Below, in pieces: positions 48,050-57,562 of a stretch of 64,000 nt of DNA. The first letter of the stretch is position 1. Every line of letters starts with the position of its first letter. Origin of the DNA: Craterostigma plantagineum. Taxonomy: Eukaryota > Streptophyta > Magnoliopsida > Lamiales > Linderniaceae. Location of the stretch: positions 682,001-746,000 of the forward strand of contig JAPQWV010000127.1 in assembly GCA_027422505.1 (NCBI GenBank). Direction: 5' to 3'. The notes below the pieces were generated by a model that saw only the letters and a program-made list of their open reading frames with translations, was not told the origin of the DNA and ran no database searches. Both the position numbers and the translations under genes were made by a program.

Positions 48050-48487
48050 CAGACCCGACGAGGTACAAGGTGCATCATTCTGTCGATGCAGCAGAAGTTG
48101 CTTGGCGTCAGTTCCCGTACGCCTCCATCCTCAACCTCTCGTACCTCAATCGTGCCACCGCGGAGTACCTTGGTGAAACCGTTGGAGGGTACATGGACTG
48201 GTATGAGAAGCATTCGCATCCTCGCCTGCTTTCAACGGAGCAGGGGTCGTCATCGGCATGCATACCCCCGCGCAGCCACGCCGACTACGTACGTAATTAA
48301 ATCTTATGTCGAATTTTTTATATTTATGTGTAATCGTACGTATTATTGCTATGTGCAGTGGTACAACACGATGTACAGCTTCAGTTCGGACATGCTAGCC
48401 AGTCTGCGTCGTGGTGAAACGACGCGTACGGGCGAGTTCCGACAGAGGCTGAATGACATCAACGATCGGTGGCGCCAGGCCCCTTGA
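48050..48487 (+). pseudogene. Coding remnant inside the TIR element, plant-mobile-domain-like
   Basis: Exon-like segments 48050-48288 and 48359-48487 join across GT..AG borders. They encode DPTRYKVHHSVDAAEVAWRQ, FPYASILNLSYLNRATAEYL, GETVGGYMDWYEKHSHPRLL, then after the intron WYNTMYSFSSDMLASLRRGE and a C-terminus RQRLNDINDRWRQAP. A short upstream start, MDRRQGLGKGKGFFSRL (from 47425) with a GT donor at 47477, may be its first exon. The YMDWYxxHSHP phrase reminds me of the plant mobile domain proteins carried by Mutator-like elements. The match is weak and the fragment is far shorter than that family. Confidence 0.35.
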
Positions 48488-48589
48488 CGCTGTTGCTATT
48501 GTATTTTTTATCTTTTATTGTATCGGACGGATTTTATATATGTTTTCAATATTTGTTTGCATATTTATTCCGTTTCGAATATAAATATA

Positions 48590-49222
48590 CAAATAAATAA
48601 TTCAAATAAATAATAAAAATAAATAATGCAAATAAATAATACAAATAAAATACACAAATAAATAATCCAAATAAATAATATAAATAAATAACCCAAATAA
48701 ATAATACAAATATCCAAACAAATAATAAAAATAAATAATCCAAATAAAATATACAAATAAATAATCCAAATAAAATATACAAATAAATAATCCAAATAAA
48801 TAATATAAATAAATAATCCAAATAAAATATACAAATAAATAATCCAAATAAATAATATAAATAAATAATCCAAATAAAATATACAAATAAATAATCCAAA
48901 TAAATAATATAAATAAATAATCCAAATAAAATATACAAATAAATAATCCAAATAAATAATATAAATAAATAATCAAAATAAATAATCCAAATAAATAATA
49001 TAAATAAATATCCCAAATAAATAATACAAATAAATAATCCAAACAAATAATAAAAATAAATAATCCAAATAAAATATACAAATAAATAATCCAAATAAAT
49101 AATACAAACAAATAATCCAAATAAAATATACAAATAAATAATCCAAATAAATAATATAAATAAATAATCCAAATAAAATATACAAATAAATAATCCAAAT
49201 AAATAATATAAATAAATATACA
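48590..49222. repeat. AT-rich minisatellite of aaataaataatcc-type units
   Basis: A run of over 600 bp is built of aaataaataatccaaataa and variants (aaataaaatatac, aaataatataaataaataa) in higher-order blocks of roughly 60 bp. A related shorter stretch lies at 47880-48045 in inverted sense. Long stop-free frames on the minus strand here are a by-product of the repeat. Confidence 0.9.
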
Positions 49223-49235
49223 AAAAAAAAAAAAA

Positions 49236-49460
49236 CGACCGAAATCAAATTTCGGTCGGTTACAGTACTGACCGAAAATTGGTTTCGGTCAGTACAGCAC
49301 CGACCGAAATCGTGTTTCGGTCGGTACAGAACCGACCGAAGCAGGATTTCGGTCAGAACTGTACCGACCGAAACATGATTTCGGTCGTTGCTGTACTGAC
49401 CGAAATCAATTTTCGGTCAGTTTTTTTTTTTTTTTTTTTTTTTTTCGTTTTTTTTTCGGT
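49236..49460. repeat. Array of palindromic cgaccgaaa..ttcggtcgg units (right)
   Basis: About seven palindromic ~30-bp units are present, the mirror of the left array, followed by a T-rich tract (49421-49453). Confidence 0.85.
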
Positions 49461-49643
49461 CGATTTGAAATTCGAACAATGTTTTACGTTAATTTGGCTT
49501 ACCAGATGCGAAAAATAGGCCCTTTTCTCTTTTTAAATTAATTTAAATATCATAAGGGCAAAATCGTCTTTTTCCAGCCCTTTAGGGGGCGGTGACTAGG
49601 AAAAAGGGGGCGGTGAATAGCAATCCAGTATTTTTAAAGTATC

Positions 49644-52600
49644 ATGGAAGGACTGACGACGGATCAGCAACCTCCGGCGGCATCTAGGCCGGCGGCGGAG
49701 CGACTGAACACGGCGGTGCAGCAGCAGCTGAACCTCGATTCGGTGAAGACTCGCCGTTAGTCTCTACAAGGCCATATCCCGAATCTTGGAAGAGTACGAC
49801 GCAATTTCTCGCTCGAACATCGTTCCCAAATGGTACTGTAAAATCAATCCCTAAATTCTGAATTTAGTCGATGGAAGTCCTTTAGATCACTGTTCGGTGT
49901 TTTTTTTTTTTTATAAGAAGTATGGTTTGTGTATGTCTGTACTCTGTACCAGGCAGGATGTACTGAGTCAGTTCTCCATGGTGAATCTTGAGCTTTACAA
50001 CATCGTCGAGGATATTAAGAACGTCTCCAAAGCTTTTGTTGTGCATCCTAAGAATGTCAACGCCGAGAACGCCAACAGTACGTTTTTTTTTTGTGCAACG
50101 ACTAATTAAGACATCGAGGGCTTATATCGGATTGCGTTGGACCACTATGCGTCTAGAACCTCGTTAACAACCATATCATTCCACTAATTAAGCCTCTATG
50201 AAGGCTTATATCAGGTTTTACAACGAATCAAAATTGTTCGTGTTAGACTGAATTTAAGAGTGGAAAGAAAGTTAAAAACATAGTTTAATATTCTGTTTCC
50301 TTGAGTAACATTGGTTTTATAACGATACAGTTTTGCCGTTCATGTTGTCATCCAAGCTTTTACCCGAAATGGAGATAGAAGACAACACCAAGAAAGAGCA
50401 GTTGTTGCACGGCATGCAGAACCTGTCGGTTGCTGAACAAATTGAGAAGCTAAAGGTTTGTGGCTGTACTCTTAAAACTAGTAATATTTAGCATGCATCG
50501 TTTATTTTGAATATCCTTGTTAAATTAAGCATTACATCATAAAACCGTTTGCCTGCACTTGCACTATACTCTCGTTGATTGATATTTTTTGCATGATTGA
50601 TATCATTCTTCGATGTGGGATAACATTGTCAACATTTAACTCCTAATTGATTACAGTTGAGCACCGATATGATTGAAGCGGCCTGTCAAAGTGCTGAGAA
50701 GATCATCGCTGATGCTCGTAAAGAATACTTTGGAACACGTCAAGGACCAACACTTCTCCCTACTGTGGACAAGGTGCAGGCTGCAAAAATACAAGAACAA
50801 GAGAATTTGCTAAGAAGTGGTGTTAACCATGGAGAAAGTATGCTTTTCCGTAATTAGCTTTTAATGCCAGATCAGTACAGTGTTTTTTGAATTGGATCAA
50901 GGATCTCATGAAGCATATTATCTAAATTTTAAACCTTTAAGTCGGATCCTATGTATTTTTGAAATCAAATTATTTCAATAATTGCAGGTCTTAAATTGCC
51001 GGCAGATCAAAGACAACTAATGACTTCGCTTCCAATGCATTTGGTTGATGTGCTCGCTTCTAATTATAGTACACCAAATTTTTCGGATACTTCTGGTCAG
51101 CCATTTATGCTGCACGCCCTTGTTTTATGTTGTTTCCCTTCCCTTTTTGTCAATACTTGGCTTGTTATATTGTTTATACGGCGATTATCAACTTTTTCAA
51201 ACTTCAGGAATGTACCAGAAGAACACACCTCCACTTATGTCAACCCCCAGTAACAGTCAAAATACTCTGTTACAGGTTGATGTCTCAGTTTTTTGTACAA
51301 AAGTTTGAATGATTAGAATTGGATACATTTGTAGCTTGGTTCTAACATGAACAAAACTTACTGTCGTCTATTGATTGAAATCGAGCACCTACAACTCATA
51401 CATATTTTAATTTTCTATTTAATTGTTTCTTTTTAAGTTTTCCTTGTGATTATTATTTATTTTTCATTTATTCTACTGTGGCTAGGCTTCTGGAGCACAA
51501 TTTATGGCCCGAGCAGCTGCCTCTCCATCGGGTCCCACTGGGAGTACGTCTTTTGACAATACAGCGGCTTCTCCTATGCAATATGCCAATTCCCCAAGGT
51601 CTAATGCAAACATCATGAACACACCTTCTCCTCAACAACAGCAGCAGCAGCAACAATTGCATCAACAACAGTATCAGCAAATTAGGCAGAAAATACTACA
51701 GTTGCCTGCAAGTCAACAGCAGCAGCTTTTGAATCAGCAACAAATGAGGCAATCGTCTATGGCTGGCCTCGGGCAGGTATTTCTTTATTAGTCCATTTTT
51801 AGAGATTTAATATTTTGATTATTAATAACTTTCCTTTCTGTATGCTCGTGTGCATCTTTTCTGCATTTTTTGAAACATGTGAAACAAGTAGTTGTGCGGT
51901 GCTAGGAAATTCAAGCCTAACATATTTCCATTCTTTGCATTAATCGCCTTGACTAATTATGATTACTATGTAAAGTTTGTATAATGCATGCAGAACCAAC
52001 TACAGCAGCTACATGACGTGCAAAACCAAGCCCAGCAAAAGTTTCAGTCGGTAATGAGGCATTTTTTTTTCTTAAAGTGATTGCTACTCCTCCCACGTCA
52101 TTTGTATTTCATGATGACTCGAATGGTCGACGAGCAACTTCACATTTAACGGTTATCAAGAATGCAAGTTTTGTGTTACATTCGACCACAAAATAATATC
52201 CTTACATCATTTGAAAGTTCATCTCACGAATGGCAAAGCTTTGGCTAGAATACACTGTAATGGTGAGTATTGTTTTCATCCAATGTCTCTGCATACAGAT
52301 GCAGGGCCAACATCATGTTCAGTTCTCTCAGCCATTGGGCGTTCAGCAACTAGGAGGTCGACAGCCTACGTCAGCTGCAATGCACATGGGGCAAAGCCAA
52401 ATGACCCAAGGAATCCAAATGAATCGTCTGAACCAATTCTCAAGCCCAGCAAACAGTGCATTGTTCAACGCTGCCCAGACAACACCGAGCTCTCAGATGG
52501 TCAGAAAGATTTGATCTAAATCTTATTCGTTTGGATGCTGCCCTGCCCTGCCTACTTTATCTCACACAACTGCCTACATTCTGCAGATCCCTAACATGTC

Positions 52601-53117
52601 GATGATGCAATCACAGTCTGCTCTTCCAAGGATGCAGCAGGTCAGAACAAAGAAATCTTTAAGCTTCATTTAATAGCACATCTCCGATCACTTTCTGCCC
52701 CTATTTTGACCTTACATGTTTGTCTTTTTATTCAGTTCGGATTATCTGGTGGTGGCCGAGCCCTTGCTCCTCCTCAAAATATGAGTGATCAGAGTATGAT
52801 GATGCTTTCTTCTTCTACCCTCTAAATCCTTATCATGTTATTGGTTGAGAGCACTATTTACTGGTAGATACTTCAATGAATTGTTCTTGGAGTTTATTTT
52901 CATATGGGTTAGAAACCTAATCTTAAACCTCGATGAAACAACACACGTATTGAGATCTGATATATTGTTCTCAGTGTTCAACATGGGGTCGGGAAATAGC
53001 GGTGGAATGATGCCTACGCCGTCGATGCAGCAACAAAACCCTCAGAATATGCAGTCGGGCGGCGGAATGCTACCTCAGCAGCAGAACATCTCAAACTTCC
53101 AGCAAAACCAGCAGTGA
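49644..53117 (+). CDS. MED8: Mediator complex subunit 8 (MED8), one early frame break
   Basis: Twelve exons with good borders are found: 49644-49832, 49953-50077, 50331-50455, 50657-50837, 50988-51095, 51208-51275, 51486-51776, 51994-52050, 52299-52499, 52587-52640, 52736-52793 and 52975-53117, about 533 aa. The conserved MED8 core spans residues ~20-200 (AERLNTAVQQQLNLDSVKTR; VSLYKAISRILEEYDAISRS; QDVLSQFSMVNLELYNIVED; LPFMLSSKLLPEME; FGTRQGPTLLP). The C-terminus is Gln/Asn/Met-rich. Family knowledge: MED8 belongs to the Mediator head, links activators to RNA polymerase II, and in plants affects flowering, defence and sugar responses. In exon 1 the frame reads TAG at 49758-49760; two bases seem missing after actcgc. 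A transposon ends 15 bp before the ATG. Confidence 0.88.
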
Positions 53118-53919
53118 TTGGATAGATTGGAGGAAAATATATAGTAACCTTTTTTTTTCTTTTCGTGCTGATAATCATCTGAACAGTTTGATTCTGCAGT
53201 TCATTTTGCTACTTGTTAAAAAATATTTTCCTCTTGCATAGGATTATATAAAAGAAACATCTGCTACTCAATGTTTTAATGCGAGCTAATGAATTTGAAT
53301 ATTATATGATATGATTAACAGGAATAAGTCAAAGGCTACTTAGAACAATACTCATTATTTATCTGTTGGGCTTTGGATCTATCTATTGATTCTCACATGG
53401 TTTCCAACTCTTCACGATCCTCCAAGCACTTGCAATCCCAAAATAATGTATATTAGTAGCAGAAAGTACATGGTTCACAATAATCGAAATAACCAAATAA
53501 CTAAATAATTTTTTATCTGAAGCCCATGTCCCAATGCTGCCTTCGACTGTTTTTTTTTTTGAGTTTTCAGATCTAAAGCTACTTACGTTGTACAAAATTA
53601 GTAAAACTTGTTTTGAGTTTATTCTAGAATAGAAGCTTTGCACATTAGCTTTAATGCTCTCCACAAGCTATGCACGTTGGATACTATCTGAAGAAGGCTA
53701 CTAATAATTACTGTCAATAGTCAAACCAAGATAGAATCTCTTTTATAGTTCAATTAATTATTGCAGGGTACGACCGACTATGTTTATATTGATATACAAA
53801 ACCTCTCGATATCATCACTAAGCTGTAATAAAAAAACCAACTGTTACTCAAACGAATCATCGTGCTTTCACCAGCAAAAAATGGCTCCACTTGTGTTACT
53901 AAATTTGTGTTCTTTTCCC
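53118..53919. other. Intergenic between MED8 and SAUR
   Basis: No gene is supported; the open frame 53383-53664 (-) resembles nothing. Confidence 0.45.
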
Positions 53920-53928
53920 TATATATAC
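53920..53928 (+). promoter_or_regulatory. Probable TATA box of the SAUR gene
   Basis: The phrase ctatatatacac lies about 75 bp before the ATG at 54000, giving a short leader as is usual for SAUR genes. Confidence 0.55.
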
Positions 53929-53999
53929 ACTCCTATGCTGCCATCGTACTTCATATACAAAAATCTAATAAAAGCCCTAATTACAATCTTCATAAACAA

Positions 54000-54575
54000 A
54001 TGGATAACGGTGCAAGAAAGTCTAACAAGATCAGAGACATAGTCAGGCTTCATCAGCTAGTCAAGAAATGGAAGAAACTCGCAAGCAGCAACAACAGCAC
54101 TGATAACAACAACAACAATTCTAACAGCAGCAAAAGCATCAACAAGTTCCTCAAGAAAACCCTATCCTTCTCCGAGAGAACAAGTCAAGAACATTCCTCC
54201 ACGGTTCATGTCCCAAAGGGATACATAGCAGTTTCCGTAGGCAAAGAACTCAAGAGATTTATGGTCCCGACTGAACATCTAAGCCACCCAGCGTTTGCTG
54301 TCTTACTCAGGGAAGCAGAAGAAGAGTTTGGCTTTCAGCAAGAGGGCGTTCTTCAGCTCCCATGCTCGGTTGAAGTGTTTGAGAATGTGTTGAAGGTGAT
54401 GGGAGATAAAAGGTACTCTTCGTCTTCTCCATCATCATCATCATCATCAAGATTGGTTAATCTCCATCGCGACGAGTCCACTATTGCTTGTGCTGAGACT
54501 AAGTACTCGCCTGACTGTAATAACGAGCTAAGCCCCTCTTGTCAGAACCATCGTCCTCAGATGATGTGCAGATGA
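54000..54575 (+). CDS. SAUR family protein (small auxin up RNA), 191 aa
   Basis: This intronless frame starts at ATG 54000 (MDNGARKSNKIRDIVRLHQL); the longer upstream frame was rejected because the TATA box lies inside it. The N-terminus carries the basic helix VKKWKKLA and a poly-Asn/Ser stretch. The SAUR domain spans residues ~60-140: VPKGYIAVSVGKELKRFMVP, LSHPAFAVLLREAEEEFGF and GVLQLPCSVEVFENVLK. A C-terminal Ser-rich extension follows, with SSSSPSSSSSS from a (TCA/TCT)n run and then a His/Cys-containing tail. Family knowledge: SAURs inhibit PP2C.D phosphatases, activating plasma-membrane proton pumps and cell expansion. Members with this long N-terminus and Ser tail are less studied. Confidence 0.92.
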   Translation: MDNGARKSNKIRDIVRLHQLVKKWKKLASSNNSTDNNNNNSNSSKSINKFLKKTLSFSERTSQEHSSTVHVPKGYIAVSVGKELKRFMVPTEHLSHPAFAVLLREAEEEFGFQQEGVLQLPCSVEVFENVLKVMGDKRYSSSSPSSSSSSRLVNLHRDESTIACAETKYSPDCNNELSPSCQNHRPQMMCR

Positions 54576-55716
54576 TAAATTGAACTTTTTGTTTTCTTGA
54601 GATTATTTTTCGATCCGTTATTGAAGATGAATCTTGTACGCCTTTTCAATCTCTTGCATGTAATTTTACGAGTTAGGAACATGCGATGCACTTTGCGATA
54701 AGACTGTGAGGATCGGAATGCTAGCAAAGCAAATATGCTCAAGATTTTATTTTTCTTGCCAAACGTATATCGATCATACAATGTGAACGAATCCCATCTC
54801 AGAAATTGATTCACATTTCCAGAAGTACCAGCCATCGTACGATCAGATCGTAACCATGTGAAGAGGATGATGATGATTGGTATTTGGTAATAAAATCAAT
54901 CATGGGATTTTTTAGTTTAATGCATTGTATTGCATCTTACGCTTTAGTTACTATACGACCACGTGACATGTGCCACGCCAAGGTCAACGACTTCTGTGAA
55001 TTACGCTATATATAATGTATAAACATACTCTTGCTTCCATGAAAAATAAAAAAGGGATCAAAACTTCAAGTAAGACCATCTAGGAATTCATTTCTATAAT
55101 TCGATAAGTTTTGTAATCACAAATCGAAAGTCTTGTATAAGAAGAGTGGCCTAATTATACAGTAGTCAGTGAGTTTTGACTGTAACTAACCCCAACCCAA
55201 AACCCCATCACACAAAAATTATAATTCAATGATTCCCACTGGTGGCAAATGCAAATGCAATATTACAAAGTTTTCAGTAAAATCTAAGAAAGTGCTGCTG
55301 TTGGTGGCGGCGGCTTCGTAGCATAAAAAAATCCCCCCTTTTTTTAGCTCCAACGAAAACGATTGACATCAAGATTTCCCACGGGAACTTTCTTTAAAAG
55401 AAGCCCCATTTGAAGTTCAATCGAAGCACTCAACAAAAGACAATATCGATTGGTTGGTAGACATCTTCACAAAGAACAATCAAATTCGTCAGAAGAGAAC
55501 AAAAGATGATGTTCTTAGAAAAAGAGGCAAAAAAAGAGAATCTTTTTGTTCGTTTCCCTTTTTTAGTTTCGCCGTTTATAACCTGTAACCGCCCATTTCG
55601 ATCATAAATATTGGCGTTTGCGGCTCTTCTTTCAGTTCCCATTAGCTGCTTCCGTTAAAAATCCAATCTTTTTTCTCCGCTCTGTTTTTTGTTCTTCTTT
55701 TCCACCAAGAAAGTCG
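54576..55716. other. Intergenic between SAUR and the adenine nucleotide carrier
   Basis: Mostly AT-rich. No gene is seen. It contains the promoter of the carrier gene; a T/C-rich leader (55630-55700) precedes its ATG. Confidence 0.45.
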
Positions 55717-57192
55717 ATGGAGGAAGGACCGAAAACAGATCAAACTAACCTCGGCGGCGACGGCGCTTGCTCGACGAATCAATCCGAGCCGTCGAATTGG
55801 CTGTGGAACTTCCACAGGGATCTAACGGCTGGCGCGCTGATGGGCGGCGCCGTGCACACCGTCGTGGCCCCGATAGAGAGGGCTAAGCTCCTTCTTCAGA
55901 CGCAAGACAGCAACATGGCAATCTTGAATGCTGGGCCCCACAGAAGGTTTAAGGGAATGGTGGATTGCATCGTCCGTACTGTGAGGGAAGAAGGGATTCT
56001 TTCTCTGTGGAGAGGGAATGGTAGCAGTGTGATTCGATACTACCCTTCTGTTGCACTGAACTTCTCCCTCAAGGTAATGTGGCAAAGAAAAAAAAGTTAT
56101 TCTTTTCGAGAGTCAATGTGCTTAGTTAGGTAAGCAATGCGATTGGCTCCATTGAGTAGTGTGATTTGAGTGCAAGTCTCCTTCGAATGTGGAATGTTAT
56201 GCTTGACAGTGATAGATTGCGAGAGGAGATTATGCTTTAGGAATGAATAAATTCTTGGAAACACATGGTTTCGAATTATTTTACATTGGCCAAATCCCAT
56301 GTAAGAAATGTTCATGTATGAGGATTGAGGAGGTTCAAGGTGTGCTTATATAAAAAGGATGAATAGAATTACGTGGTAAGGTTTTGCAGCTTCATTAAGT
56401 GATGGATTGTGGCTGTAGAATTGTGCCACGGCGAACTTTCTCGAACTCTTTCTGTTTAGTGCAGCCATGGGCTGAGGTTTAATCTCTGATAGAACAGTTT
56501 GGCTTGTGATGCTATCAATTCGATAACCGCGGTTATCTTTCCAACTCAAACAGGACTTATACAGAGCCATCCTCCGAAGAAACTCGAAAGAAGGCGATCT
56601 CCTATCGGGACCCACCTCGAACTTCATCGCGGGCTCGCTCGCCGGCTGCACAACCCTTGTAATAATCTACCCACTCGACATAGCCCACACGCGCTTGGCA
56701 GCAGACCTCGGCAGGACAGAGGCGCGTCAGTTCAAAGGCATACGCCATTTTCTCAGCACCATCCACAGAAAGGATGGAATGAGAGGCATATACAGAGGAC
56801 TCCCAGCCTCATTGCACGGCATGATCGTTCACAGAGGGCTTTACTTCGGTGGGTTCGATACGATAAAGGAGAAGATGTCTGAGAGTAATAACGACGGAGG
56901 CGCTGACGTGGCGCTGTGGAAACGCTGGGTGGCTGCCCAGGCGGTGACAACCTCGGCGGGTTTGATTTCTTACCCTTTGGATACGGTTCGTAGGAGGATG
57001 ATGATGCAGTCGGGCTTGGAGATGCCCATGTATAGGAATACGTTCGACTGCTGGGGAAAGATTTATAGGGTCGAGGGTTTGGGATCGTTTTATCGAGGGG
57101 CTATGTCGAATATCTTTAGGAGTACGGGCGCTGCTGCTGTGTTGGTGCTGTACGATGAGGTGAGGAAGATTATGAATTGGACGGGTTTGTAG
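55717..57192 (+). CDS. PM-ANT1: Adenine nucleotide carrier, PM-ANT1-like (mitochondrial carrier family)
   Basis: Exons 55717-56073 and 56554-57192 join in frame to 331 aa. Three mitochondrial-carrier repeats are present, each with a PX[DE]XX[RK] signature: APIERAK, YPLDIAHTR and YPLDTVRRR. The RRRMMM motif directly after the third signature is the hallmark of ADP/ATP carriers. The N-terminus is short, with no long mitochondrial presequence. It matches the Arabidopsis At5g56450 type (VHTVVAPIERAKLLLQTQ; LWRGNGSSVIRYYPSVALNF; RGLPASLHGMIVHRGLYFGG). That protein was reported as a plasma-membrane ATP exporter rather than the mitochondrial carrier. Localisation here is inference. It is convergent with the ABCA gene, 370 bp between stop codons. 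Confidence 0.9.
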
Positions 57193-57562
57193 GGAGTTTT
57201 TCTTTTTTTCTTTTAGGACCCGATTTTTTTTTTCTTGAATTTTTTTGTTCGTTTTCTGGGTTTGTTTCGGAGGCTCGGGTGATGGGCGTATAGCGAAGAT
57301 TGAGGAAAGTTACGGTGCTCTTGAAATAAAGTGTTTCTTTCTTACCAGCAATCTGTAAGACGAGGACAAGAACATACATCATTGGATAAAAGATTTTCTT
57401 TCATAATACTAGCAAATACAGCTCAGGACGATTGTCATTAAGAGCAATGCTGCAATGTTTTGTACAATGTATGAAAGATTCAGATTTAAACAATGTGTAT
57501 GTGTGTGTGTGTACAGATATGTATATACCACAAATGATAAGTTTGGATGAGTTTTGTGGGGA
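57193..57562. other. Intergenic (convergent 3' ends)
   Basis: 3' UTR space of the carrier (+) and ABCA (-) genes; a (TG)n run occurs at about 57495-57512. Confidence 0.5.

Larger units (their letters stand above)
47219..49628. mobile_element. TIR DNA transposon, ~2.4 kb, with palindromic repeat arrays
   Basis: The left end (ggattactatttaccgcccc from 47221) and the complement of the right end (ggattgctattcaccgcccc) match for about 100 bp (ccgccccctaaagggct, gacgattttgccc, ttaaattaatttaaa). The likely target duplication is tattttta, 8 bp, extended to 9 by tatttttag/tatttttaa. Inside each end lies an array of short palindromes containing cgaccgaaa/ttcggtcg. The centre holds AT-rich minisatellite and a two-exon coding remnant. 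Mutator-like origin is the best guess. The right end is 15 bp before the MED8 start codon. Confidence 0.75.

Noticed and set aside
48546..49248. Long minus-strand frames made of IYLYILFGLFICIFYLDYLF-like repeats, as a membrane protein
   Set aside because: They are translations of an AT minisatellite lacking stop codons by composition; several frames are open at once.
53862..53999. N-terminal extension of the SAUR frame starting near 53862
   Set aside because: It contains the TATA box and lacks SAUR-like sequence; the ATG at 54000 gives the usual start.
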